64,000 nucleotides of DNA, from assembly GCF_003473545.1 (NCBI RefSeq), contig NZ_QUCM01000005.1, forward strand, positions 186,001 to 250,000, written 5' to 3'. Under the pieces are notes generated by a model. The model was not told where the DNA came from and did not search any database. It saw only the letters and a list, made by a program, of their open reading frames with translations. A program made the translations under genes and the position numbers. The DNA is from Clostridium sp. AM22-11AC (GTDB taxonomy: Bacteria; Bacillota; Clostridia; Lachnospirales; Lachnospiraceae). Shown here piece by piece: positions 9,301-17,581 of this stretch (positions within the stretch are counted from its first letter, which is position 1; the number at the start of each line of letters is the position of its first letter).

Positions 9301-9840
9301 ATGGAATTTAATCAGACCGTTATGGCGCGCAGAAGCTTAAGAGCTTATGAAGAGGGAAAGACAGTAGAAAAGGCACAGATCGAGGAACTGATCCGTTTTG
9401 CCCAGATGGCTCCGTCCTGGAAAAATTCCCAGACCGGCAGATATTATGTTGTAATGTCACCGGAAATGCTGGAAAAAGTAAGAAAAGACTGCCTTCCGGA
9501 ATTTAACCAGAAAAACAGCGCAAATGCTCCTGCACTGATCATCACTGCTTTTGAAAAAACACGTTCCGGTTTTACAAGAGAAGGTGTGGCTGAAAATGAA
9601 GTTGGCGAAGGCTGGGGCTGCTATGACCTGGGACTGCAGAATGAAAACCTGGTGTTAAAGGCAAAAGATATGGGCTTAGATACTCTGATCATGGGAATTC
9701 GCAACAGCGAAAAGCTTCGTGAATACTTAGAAATTCCGGCATCCCAGGAAGTTGTTTCCGTGATCGCAGTAGGATACGGAGCAATTAAACCTGAAATGCC
9801 GGTAAGAAAGAATGTAGAAGATATTGTAAAATTCTTCTAG
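9301..9840 (+). CDS. Nitroreductase-family flavoprotein
   Basis: Small FMN-dependent oxidoreductase of the nitroreductase superfamily; the physiological substrate cannot be inferred. The 179 residues begin with the usual RRSLRAYEEGKTVEKAQIEEL, with SWKNSQTGRYYVV giving the FMN phosphate region, and end with the dimer-forming GYGAIKPEMPVRK segment. AAGGAGG lies eight bases before the ATG. It stands alone, divergent from pdaA and convergent with the GNAT gene. Confidence 0.85.
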   Translation: MEFNQTVMARRSLRAYEEGKTVEKAQIEELIRFAQMAPSWKNSQTGRYYVVMSPEMLEKVRKDCLPEFNQKNSANAPALIITAFEKTRSGFTREGVAENEVGEGWGCYDLGLQNENLVLKAKDMGLDTLIMGIRNSEKLREYLEIPASQEVVSVIAVGYGAIKPEMPVRKNVEDIVKFF

Positions 9841-9851
9841 GTGACCGCTGG

Positions 9852-10292
9852 TTATAACAGTTTTTTCATTTCCATATACGGCAGGACGTTAAAGCCGTTT
9901 TTCTCATAGACTTTAACGGCTCTGCCGTTTTCTTCTTCTACTTCCAGGCGAAGGACGGCTTCAGGATACTTTTTTTCAATAAATTCCAAAAATAAGCTTC
10001 CAATGCCGGTTCCACGAAAATCCTCTTTGATATAAAGGTCTTCCACCCAGATACAGGGACGGCCGAATTCTGTGGAAAAGCTTTTTGCAGCCATGGCATA
10101 TCCCTGGATCTGGCCATTTTCCTCAAACATATAGCCTTCCAGATAAGGATTATCGTTTATGCAGGCTTCAAAATCACTGGAAAAAATAGCAGCGGAGCCG
10201 TTGCTTAAAACAGCCGGGGAAGCGTAGAAAACTTCCATCATTGCAAGAACAGCCTCCTTGTCAGCAGGCTGCATAGGTCTTATGGTTGTCAT
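9852..10292 (-). CDS. GNAT-family N-acetyltransferase
   Basis: A 146-residue acetyltransferase of the GNAT fold. The acetyl-CoA pyrophosphate-binding motif is visible as EDFRGTGIGSLFLEFIEKK, preceded by the beta-4 strand VEDLYIKE and followed by LRLEVEEENGRAVKVYEKNGF. Cytoplasmic. The gene starts four bases after the nagA stop, so the two are co-transcribed; its acceptor may therefore be an amino sugar or a cell-wall fragment, but this is inference from position only. Confidence 0.85.
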   Translation of the reverse strand: MTTIRPMQPADKEAVLAMMEVFYASPAVLSNGSAAIFSSDFEACINDNPYLEGYMFEENGQIQGYAMAAKSFSTEFGRPCIWVEDLYIKEDFRGTGIGSLFLEFIEKKYPEAVLRLEVEEENGRAVKVYEKNGFNVLPYMEMKKLL

Positions 10293-10296
10293 TTTT

Positions 10297-11451
10297 TCAG
10301 ATCCTCTTTCCGTCTTTGATCACACATTTTAATTCAAGATCTTTTCCAAGAAGTACTACATTGGCTTTTTTACCCTTTTCAAGGGAGCCGTAGTCTTTAT
10401 CGATCTTTAAGCTTCTGGCTGGATTGATGGTAGCGCAGGCAACGGCTGTTTCTAATGGCAGGTCCATTTTCTGAACAACGGTACGCATACAATCAGCCAG
10501 ATTGGTGGCAGAACCGGCAATAGCTCCGTCAGAAACTAAAGTTGCCAGTTTTCCTACTACTTTTACATCCAGACCGCCTAAGGTATACTGGCCGTCCGGC
10601 ATACCGGTAGCTCTCATACTGTCACTGATCAGGATCATGCGGTCAGCGCCCATCATCTGGAAGGTAGCGCGTACAGAAGCCGGGTGGATATGGATGCCAT
10701 CACAGATGATCTCAGTCATTACATGTTTGCTGTCAAATACAGCACCTACAACGCCGGGAGCACGGTGCAGGATTTCCGGCATACCGTTGTATAAGTGGAC
10801 AGCGTGGTTTGCCCCTGCGCTAAATGCAGCCATGGCTGTATCGTAATCGGCGTTGGTATGAGCCAGTGAGATATCTACTTTCTCTTTCATCTGGCGGATA
10901 AATTCCAGTGAGTTTTCGCTTTCTTCCGGTGCAATGCCCACAAATTTTACCAGATCTTCAGAAGCTTCTAAGAAGCGTTCGCAAAGTGCAGTATCACAGG
11001 GAAGGATATTCCGGTCATCCTGTGCGCCTTTTTTTACAGGGCTGATAAAGGGGCCTTCCATGTTGATGCCTACCAGGTCTGCCTTTTTATAGTCATGTTT
11101 TTCACGTTTGTACTGTGCGGCAGTTTTTAAAACATCTACCAGTTCCTCTACCGGAAGTGTCATGGTAGCAGGTGCAATAGCAGTTACTCCCACAGAAGCT
11201 TCATATTCTGCGATCCGTTCAATAGCTTCCATGGAATTGTCACAGAAATCATCCCCCTTGCATCCGTGAAAATGCAGGTCGATCAGTCCTGGAATGGCAT
11301 AGGCGCCTTCTCCATCGAGAACCTCTTTTCCCGAAAGATCCGGTTTGGTTTCATTGGTGTAGACAGCTTCGATCCGGTCCTGATCCAGTACCAGACCGCC
11401 CTCTACAAATTTCTGATCGGGTGTATAAACTTTTACATTATCAATGATCAT
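10297..11451 (-). CDS. nagA: N-acetylglucosamine-6-phosphate deacetylase
   Basis: Cytoplasmic amidohydrolase converting GlcNAc-6-phosphate to glucosamine-6-phosphate and acetate, in amino-sugar and wall recycling. The 384 residues show the metal motif GLIDLHFHGCKGDDFCD, the NMEGPFISPVKKGAQ loop, AHTNADYDTA, VHLYNGMPEILHRAPG, CDGIHIHP and the catalytic Asp in LISDSMRATG. Length is normal. It heads a two-gene unit with the GNAT gene. No nagB is present in the window. Confidence 0.96.
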   Translation of the reverse strand: MIIDNVKVYTPDQKFVEGGLVLDQDRIEAVYTNETKPDLSGKEVLDGEGAYAIPGLIDLHFHGCKGDDFCDNSMEAIERIAEYEASVGVTAIAPATMTLPVEELVDVLKTAAQYKREKHDYKKADLVGINMEGPFISPVKKGAQDDRNILPCDTALCERFLEASEDLVKFVGIAPEESENSLEFIRQMKEKVDISLAHTNADYDTAMAAFSAGANHAVHLYNGMPEILHRAPGVVGAVFDSKHVMTEIICDGIHIHPASVRATFQMMGADRMILISDSMRATGMPDGQYTLGGLDVKVVGKLATLVSDGAIAGSATNLADCMRTVVQKMDLPLETAVACATINPARSLKIDKDYGSLEKGKKANVVLLGKDLELKCVIKDGKRI

Positions 11452-11578
11452 GTTGTAATCCCTCCAGTTTTTTATTTATGATGACATATTTGTTTTGTGT
11501 TCCCCTGTTACTTAGTGTACTTGGAAATGAGTTTTTTTGCAATATGGGGGTAAAAATGGCCGGTTGCTGCAGGAATGT

Positions 11579-11975
11579 TTATTCCGGCAGCTTATCTTCT
11601 ATAAAGTGAAGGAAGCCTTCCGAAGCCGGGGAAATATTCTTTCCATAGGCCAGCCCAATATTCATGGTCTGGGCCGGTTTTAAGGGAAGATGCACGACCC
11701 GGTCCTGCCAGAGAGAACTGTTGACCTGATTGTTGATGCCAATGCCAAGCCCTGCTTCTACCATAGAATAGGTTGCATTAATGTCCATAGTGGAAAACTG
11801 GGTGTTAGGAGTAATGTGGCAGCGGGAGAAAATGCGGGCATTATCCACGTCCTGTCCCGGATAAGTCTGGATGTAGGACTCTACAGCAAAGGCTTCCATG
11901 GGAACGGATTTTTCTTTGGCTAATGGGTGTCCCGGTGGAATAAGGGCTACCATGGGATTTATGATCGGGAATAAA
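11579..11975 (-). pseudogene. LysR-family regulator, C-terminal remnant
   Basis: About 130 residues of a LysR substrate-binding domain remain, from MVALIPPGHPLAKEK through MVEAGLGIGINNQ to the C-terminus FLHFIEDKLPE. The helix-turn-helix and roughly the first 150 residues of a normal 290-300-residue LysR protein are absent. At its truncated 5' side the sequence passes directly into the remnant of a MATE pump on the other strand. Divergent arrangement of a LysR gene with its target is typical, so the two were probably a regulator-target pair. The exact junction is somewhere about 11965-11990. Confidence 0.8.
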
Positions 11976-11984
11976 ACAGATGGT

Positions 11985-12275
11985 GCCTTTCTGGCAGCCA
12001 CAGGATATTTAAAGATCGTTGCGGTATTCTATGTGTTCTGCTTTACAGGAAACACATTTGCAGGCTATTTTGACGGGATCGGCAGAGTAAATATCCCCTT
12101 TATAGGAGCTGTGGGACACATTACTCTGCGGGTGATCCTGTCATGGATATTTGTAAGTCAGTTCCAGTTAAATGCAGTAGCCGTAGCTACCGGCATTGGC
12201 TGGATGTTGGTAAATCTGTTCTGGAGCGGATGTTATTTTTCATCCACAACCTGGAAGATAATAAATTTTAAATAA
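11985..12275 (+). pseudogene. MATE-family efflux pump, C-terminal remnant
   Basis: The last 90-95 residues of a MATE multidrug pump: YLKIVAVFYVFCFTGNTF, then AGYFDGIGRVNIPFIGAVGH, ILSWIFVSQFQLNAVAVATG and GWMLVNLFWSGCYF, forming about three membrane segments. An ATG at 11898 lies in frame, but that N-terminal part is antisense to the LysR remnant and has no MATE character, so the reading frame is chimeric. About 350 residues are missing. Its 3' end overlaps the methyltransferase gene on the opposite strand by about 43 bases. The intact MATE gene at 44.1 kb is a different copy. Confidence 0.82.
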
Positions 12276-13465
12276 TAGGACTCATCTGCCGCCCAAAGGA
12301 TTGGATGATCCGCTGCCTGGGTGCGGTATTCTACCTGGCGCAGTCTCTTGTGGACGTTGGAAGCGGCTTCACGTATGGTTTTTGTGAACAGCTCCGGATC
12401 CATGAAATGGGAGCAGGAGCAGGTGGCAAGGTAGCCTCCGTCTTTTACTAACTTCATGCCACGGAGGTTGATCTCACGGTAGCCTTTTACTGCGTTTTTA
12501 ATGGAATTTCTGGATTTGGTGAAGGCTGGCGGGTCAAGGATGACTACATCAAATTTTTCACCTTCCTGTTCTAATTTTGGAAGCAGGTCAAATACATCGG
12601 CACACTGGAAAGTGACGTGATCCTCCAAGCCATTTAAGCGGGCATTTTCTGTTGCCTGGTCTACTGCCAGCTGGGAAGCGTCTACGCCAAGGACTTTTTC
12701 AGAGCCTGCAATACCAGCATTTAAAGCGAAAGAGCCGGTATGGGTGAAGCAGTCTAATACCTTTGCAGGTTTCAGATTACGGCACAGGTTCTGTACTGCA
12801 AGACGGTTATATTTCTGATCCAGGAAAAATCCGGTCTTCTGGCCGTCTTCTACGTCTACAATGTAGTGAACGCCGTTTTCACAGATTTCTACCTTGGTAT
12901 CGAATGGTTCTCCAATAAAGCCTTTAAAGCGCTCCATACCTTCCTGAAGGCGGACTTTTGCATCGCTTCGCTCATAAATGCCACGGATTAAAATACCGTC
13001 TTCTGCCAGGACTTTCTTTAATTTATCTAAGATCACCGGCTTTAAGCGGTCAATGCCCAGTGCCAGGGACTCTACTACTAAAACATCTTCAAACTTATCG
13101 ATGACAATACCCGGCAGAAAATCTGCTTCGCCGAAGATCACGCGGCAGCTGGAGATATCAGTAGTAGCTTTTCTGTATTCCCAGGCAGTGCGGACTCTCT
13201 GTTCGATGAAATCTTCATTGACCACAGTATCTTTTTTGCGGGATAACATGCGTACGGTCAGCTTGGAGCTTGTATTGATAAAGCCATGTCCCAAAGGATA
13301 GCCGTCAAAATCTTCCACAGTGACCAGGTCGCCATTTTCAAAATCACCGGAAATAGTGTCGATCTCATTGTCATAGATCCAGGCGCCGCCGGCCTTTAAT
13401 GTGCGTCCGGTTCCTTTTTTTATACGTACACAGGCAGTTTCTCTGAATAAATCGTCGTAGTTCAT
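12233..13465 (-). CDS. Class I SAM-dependent rRNA methyltransferase, RlmI-like
   Basis: Probable 23S rRNA cytosine-C5 methyltransferase of the RlmI/YwbD type. Of its 410 residues, about 1-75 form a PUA-like RNA-binding domain. The Rossmann methyltransferase domain follows with VLDCFTHTGSFALNAG as SAM-binding motif I, VLGVDAS as motif II, and VILDPPAFTKSRNS as the catalytic DPPAF motif, then TCSCSHFM. The start at 13465 is preferred over an in-frame ATG at 13480 because that upstream ATG sits in the sequence giving the GAGGAGA ribosome site. The exact target nucleotide is not determinable. Confidence 0.88.
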   Translation of the reverse strand: MNYDDLFRETACVRIKKGTGRTLKAGGAWIYDNEIDTISGDFENGDLVTVEDFDGYPLGHGFINTSSKLTVRMLSRKKDTVVNEDFIEQRVRTAWEYRKATTDISSCRVIFGEADFLPGIVIDKFEDVLVVESLALGIDRLKPVILDKLKKVLAEDGILIRGIYERSDAKVRLQEGMERFKGFIGEPFDTKVEICENGVHYIVDVEDGQKTGFFLDQKYNRLAVQNLCRNLKPAKVLDCFTHTGSFALNAGIAGSEKVLGVDASQLAVDQATENARLNGLEDHVTFQCADVFDLLPKLEQEGEKFDVVILDPPAFTKSRNSIKNAVKGYREINLRGMKLVKDGGYLATCSCSHFMDPELFTKTIREAASNVHKRLRQVEYRTQAADHPILWAADESYYLKFIIFQVVDEK

Positions 13466-13537
13466 CTGTTTTCTCCTCATTTGGTGTAATATACTCTCAG
13501 AATATCATCAGTATACAACAAAATATAAGCAATCGTA

Positions 13538-13559
13538 TATTATCAATATATTGATAATA
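13538..13559. repeat. 22-bp AT-rich palindrome, copy 1
   Basis: A perfect palindrome with arms TATTATC and GATAATA around AATATATT. It lies between the 3' end of the TetR gene and the 5' end of the methyltransferase gene, about 75 bp before the latter's start. Similar sequences recur at 20594, 22173 and 22333. Confidence 0.6.
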
Positions 13560-13571
13560 ATATAGACTGGA

Positions 13572-14183
13572 TCAGGAACGTACATTTTCTATATCCGCAA
13601 AAGGATCTGTATCCAGCACACCGATGCCTTTACGGATCACCTGCTCGGTCAGTCGTGCCAGTTGCTGCGGTGTCTCTTTCATGCCTGTCTTTAACCAGTA
13701 CTGCACCAGTCCTACACAACCGGATACGATGAAAGAGAAGTAGGCATCAAAAATAGCTGGATTTCCGGCGCGGAATACTTCCATCCAGTCGTGAAGACAT
13801 TTATCACGAATCAGCTGTTTTAAGCGGTTCAGAAAGTTTAAATCACCGTTTTCACCTAATAATATTTCTACCAGGTCTGCATTGTCATAGGCCAGTGTGT
13901 AAATTTCTACGAAAATACCGTAAGGATGCTTCTTCAGATCTTCTGCATCATGTTTCATGACCAGTTGATTAAAATCGTCTAAAAGCTCGCTTTCTGTTTT
14001 TTCCAGAAGATCAAATACATCTTTATAATGAAGATAAAAAGTTCCTCTGTTCAGATCGGCCAGTTCGGTCAGCTCACGGACAGTAATATCCTGTACCTTT
14101 TTCTGCTTTAATAAAGTAACAAGACATTCCCGCAGCTGCTTTCTGGTACGCCGTACCCGTCGATCTACTGCTTCTGTACTCAT
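13572..14183 (-). CDS. TetR/AcrR-family transcriptional regulator
   Basis: DNA-binding repressor of 203 residues. The N-terminal helix-turn-helix reads VQDITVRELTELADLNRGTFYLHY, followed by FDLLEKTE, and the C-terminal region is all-helical and ligand-binding, as in the AcrR group. The start at 14183 is chosen for the GGGGGAA site just upstream; an in-frame ATG at 14261 lacks one. It is divergent from the CAP-like/MMPL operon, whose promoter region it probably controls. Ligand unknown. Confidence 0.88.
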   Translation of the reverse strand: MSTEAVDRRVRRTRKQLRECLVTLLKQKKVQDITVRELTELADLNRGTFYLHYKDVFDLLEKTESELLDDFNQLVMKHDAEDLKKHPYGIFVEIYTLAYDNADLVEILLGENGDLNFLNRLKQLIRDKCLHDWMEVFRAGNPAIFDAYFSFIVSGCVGLVQYWLKTGMKETPQQLARLTEQVIRKGIGVLDTDPFADIENVRS

Positions 14184-14308
14184 GATAAGAAATTCCCCCT
14201 TTTTGTATGTGATGTTCTCTCGGATTTGTTTACAGTATTTTAATATTTTGTTTATGAACATATACTACAATGTTGTCGATTAATAAACAAAAGAATTAAA
14301 ATTAATCA

Positions 14309-14346
14309 TTGTTGTTTTCACCATTAGTTAGTATAATCCATTATAG
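14309..14346 (+). promoter_or_regulatory. Promoter with overlapping inverted repeat upstream of the CAP/MMPL operon
   Basis: TTGTTG (14309-14314), a 17-bp spacer and TATAAT (14332-14337). The -10 box is half of the inverted repeat TATAAT-CC-ATTATA (14332-14345). An operator covering the -10 box of an operon divergent from a TetR gene is the expected arrangement, but binding is inferred. Confidence 0.55.
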
Positions 14347-14430
14347 TTAATAAATGAACAAATGTCAATTAACAAATATAGAGTTCAATAATGGAAAACA
14401 GAGGTTTTAAAGACAGCAGGAGATGAGAGG

Positions 14431-15285
14431 ATGAAAGGCAGAAGCAGGTTATATCCTATTTCTATAATTATGATGGCCGCTTTTCTGGCAGCGGGACCGG
14501 CAAATGCAGTGTATGCAGCAGAGCCAAATGGCAGCTGGGTAAATCTTGACGGGAACTGGTACTGGAAGAAAACAGATGGTACGGCATACATTGGCTGGCT
14601 CTACACCGGCGGCCGCTTCTACTATATGAAGGAAGACGGGACCATGGCCACCGGATGGGAAAAGGTGGGAGATGAATGGTATTACTTCCACGAAGACGGG
14701 GGAATGAACGAAGGACAGCTGGTTTTAGATAATGCTGTGTATGAATTTGAAAGTTCAGGCGCTTTGAAAACAGCAAAGTGGCTGGAAAATACGGGCGGCG
14801 GCGCTTACAATGCAGGCTGCTATGATGATGTGGCTCAGGATCTGTTTGGTCAGTTAGGGGATGAAAAGAAAGAACAGTATTTTGACGCATATCCGGACAG
14901 AGAACGGGAGTACGATGGTGATAACCACACCAGCTATGACCGGTACGCAGGTTTTATCATGGATATGAAGTTAAATAAAATTGCACAAAGCCGTCTGGAG
15001 GCAGCTATGGAAAAAGGGTATGCAGACGGACGGGTCACAGGAGAAGGAACCATAGAAGACACACTGGCATCCATTCCTTACCGCAAAAATGCTTCCTGCC
15101 TGGAGGTATATGTGCGGGACTGCGAGGATACGGATGAGGCATATGACAAGATAATGAATGTAACGGGACGTAAATATACATCAAAGTCAGACAGAAAATA
15201 CACATTACAATATTATCGATATATGGGTATGGCCCATGAGGAAAAGAACGGACACCACTGGTTTATGGTTCTTTTTATGCGTTAA
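14431..15285 (+). CDS. Secreted choline-binding-repeat protein with CAP-like domain
   Basis: Surface or secreted protein of 284 residues. Residues 1-30 form a signal peptide ending NAVYAAE. Residues about 32-95 carry cell-wall/choline-binding-type repeats (GSWVNLDGNWYWKKTDGTA, GGRFYYMKEDGTMATGWEK, DEWYYFHEDGG). The C-terminal half resembles a CAP/SCP domain: LNKIAQSRLEAAMEKGYADGR early and YRYMGMAHEEKNGHHWFMVLF at the end, but the classical metal histidines are not all evident, so activity is uncertain. AGGAG lies eight bases before the ATG. It leads the operon with the MMPL transporter. Confidence 0.65.
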   Translation: MKGRSRLYPISIIMMAAFLAAGPANAVYAAEPNGSWVNLDGNWYWKKTDGTAYIGWLYTGGRFYYMKEDGTMATGWEKVGDEWYYFHEDGGMNEGQLVLDNAVYEFESSGALKTAKWLENTGGGAYNAGCYDDVAQDLFGQLGDEKKEQYFDAYPDREREYDGDNHTSYDRYAGFIMDMKLNKIAQSRLEAAMEKGYADGRVTGEGTIEDTLASIPYRKNASCLEVYVRDCEDTDEAYDKIMNVTGRKYTSKSDRKYTLQYYRYMGMAHEEKNGHHWFMVLFMR

Positions 15286-15316
15286 ATAACACATATCTAT
15301 GTGAGGAGTTAGGATC

Positions 15317-17581
15317 ATGGAAAAGAAATTCAAGTTAGAACCCTTAAAGAAGCGTGGGAAAAAGGAAAAAGCTTCCGGTGAAAAGCCGTCCATTAAGCTG
15401 GCCCGGTTTATTATTGAAAAACAGAACTGGATCGTATCAGTTTTTATTGCAGCCTGCATATTCTGTGCAGTTGCCATGCTATTTGTGGAAGTTAATTACG
15501 ATCTGACGGAATATCTTCCGGATACCGCACAGTCAGGTATCGGTTTAAATAAGATGGAAGATGAGTTTGGCTATCCAGGAACAGCCCGTATTATGCTAAA
15601 AGATGTGACATTGTATGAAGCCAAGCAATACAAAGACAGAATGGAAGATGTAGACGGGGTGGATCAGATCCTGTGGTGTGACAGTACTGTTAATATTTAC
15701 TCTGGCGAAGATTTTATCCATAAAGAAGACATCGAAGATTATTATAAAGATGGATATGCGGTAATGGATGTGACCTTTAAAGAAGGAAATACAGCAAAAA
15801 GCACTTCCGCAGCCATTGATGAATTAAAAGCCATTGCAGGAGATAAAGGCTGTTTTACAGGAATGGCAGTACAGAACAAGTCTTTACAGGAAAATCTGGC
15901 AAGTGAGATGCAGTTGATCTTAACAGTAGCAATTATTATGATTTTTACGATCTTATGTATTACGACTACTGCCTGGTCCGAGCCATTCCTGTTTCTTCTT
16001 GTCATGGGTGTAGCCATCCTGTTAAACCGTGGTACTAACATTTTCATAGGAAGAGTGTCCTTCTTGACCAACAATGTGGCAATGGTGCTGCAGCTGGCAA
16101 CTTCCATGGACTACTCCATTTTCCTGTTAGATGCATTTACCAGAGAAAAGAAAAAAGGGCTTTCTGATGAAGAAGCCATGGTAGATGCGGTAGATGCGGC
16201 CATTAATTCTATTTTCGCCAGCAGCCTTACTACTATAGCAGGTTTCGTGGCCCTGATGTTCATGAAATTCAGTATTGGTTTTGATATGGGTCTGGTACTG
16301 GCAAAAGGAATTGTATTCAGTCTTTTAACAGTTGTACTTTTCATGCCGGCCATGATCTTCCGCTTTGCGAAATGGAATGAAAAGACGGCACATCGTCCGT
16401 TCCTGCCGGATTTCCATAAAATGGGAAGAGGCATTTACAAGATCCGTAATATTGCACTGGTGATCATGATCCTGGTAGTTCCTTTTGCTTATACTGCCCA
16501 GGGAATGAACAGTTTCTTATTCGGAAACAGTGCAGTAGGTGTCAGCGAAGGAACCCAGGTCTATGCAGATGAGCAGGCCATCAATGAGAAATTTGGCCGC
16601 AGCAATATGCTGGTTGCCATTTATCCAAATACATCAGCTATTACAGAAAAGGCAATGTCTGATGAGATCGAAAATCTGGAATATGTAAAAAGCGTAACAT
16701 CCATGGCAAATACACTGCCGGAAGGTGTACCGGAAGATTTTCTCCCTTATTCCATTACCAGCCAGCTGCATACAGATACCACAAGCCGTATGCTGATCTA
16801 CATAAGGACCAAGTCAGAAAGTGACAAGGCTTTTGAGTATACCAATGATATCCGTGATATTGTGAAGAAATATTACCCGGAAGACTCTTATGTGGCAGGT
16901 GAAACTCCTTCTACGCAAGATATTAAGACTACGATCACAGCGGATAATGCAAGAGTTAATGTGCTGTCCCTGATCAGTGTATTTGTGGTAGTCATGTTCA
17001 GTTTCCAGTCTGTACTGGTGCCCATCATTGTTATGATCCCTATTGAGGCAGCTATTTATATCAATATGGCTGTGCCTTATCTGGTTGGCGAGACGCTGGT
17101 TTATATGGGCTATATTATCGTAAGCAGTATCCAGCTGGGGGCTACAGTAGACTATTCGATCCTGCTTACTAATAACTATATGGCCTGCAGAAAGACCATG
17201 AAGAAGAAGGAAGCTGTGGTGGAGGCACTGGCCATGTCCTGTTCCTCAGTATTTACTTCGGGAACTATCCTGATACTGGCAGGTTACATTGTATATATGA
17301 TCTCCAGTACGGCGGCTATAGGCGGACTGGGACATCTGATCGGAAGAGGCGCACTGTTTAGTGTGTGTCTGGTACTTACTATTTTGCCGGCACTGCTAGT
17401 CCTCTGTGACGGTATAATCACAAGTAATGAAATGGACCGCTTTAAGAAGTATTTAAAACGAAGACATGAAAAGCGGAAAGCCTTAGTAAAATCCGGAATT
17501 GGGGCAGTTAAGAAAAAAGCGTCAGCAGCCCTGGCAAGAAGAGGCAGTCAGACAGCGGAGGTAGATGGAAATGAGATTTAG
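15317..17581 (+). CDS. MMPL/RND-family transporter
   Basis: Membrane transporter of 754 residues with two RND halves, each with one leading membrane helix, an exterior domain and a bundle of helices. Motifs typical of the MMPL group are SMDYSIFLLDAFTREKKKG in the first half and GATVDYSILLTNNYM in the second, where the Asp residues serve proton coupling. The C-terminus is a basic cytoplasmic tail. The next gene starts inside its last codons, so the two products are likely a complex. Substrate unknown; relatives export lipids or hydrophobic compounds. Confidence 0.9.
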   Translation: MEKKFKLEPLKKRGKKEKASGEKPSIKLARFIIEKQNWIVSVFIAACIFCAVAMLFVEVNYDLTEYLPDTAQSGIGLNKMEDEFGYPGTARIMLKDVTLYEAKQYKDRMEDVDGVDQILWCDSTVNIYSGEDFIHKEDIEDYYKDGYAVMDVTFKEGNTAKSTSAAIDELKAIAGDKGCFTGMAVQNKSLQENLASEMQLILTVAIIMIFTILCITTTAWSEPFLFLLVMGVAILLNRGTNIFIGRVSFLTNNVAMVLQLATSMDYSIFLLDAFTREKKKGLSDEEAMVDAVDAAINSIFASSLTTIAGFVALMFMKFSIGFDMGLVLAKGIVFSLLTVVLFMPAMIFRFAKWNEKTAHRPFLPDFHKMGRGIYKIRNIALVIMILVVPFAYTAQGMNSFLFGNSAVGVSEGTQVYADEQAINEKFGRSNMLVAIYPNTSAITEKAMSDEIENLEYVKSVTSMANTLPEGVPEDFLPYSITSQLHTDTTSRMLIYIRTKSESDKAFEYTNDIRDIVKKYYPEDSYVAGETPSTQDIKTTITADNARVNVLSLISVFVVVMFSFQSVLVPIIVMIPIEAAIYINMAVPYLVGETLVYMGYIIVSSIQLGATVDYSILLTNNYMACRKTMKKKEAVVEALAMSCSSVFTSGTILILAGYIVYMISSTAAIGGLGHLIGRGALFSVCLVLTILPALLVLCDGIITSNEMDRFKKYLKRRHEKRKALVKSGIGAVKKKASAALARRGSQTAEVDGNEI

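Noticed and set aside
11898..12275. 125-codon open frame as an intact small membrane protein
   Set aside because: Its first third is antisense to LysR coding sequence; only the rest is MATE-like, so it is a fusion of remnants.
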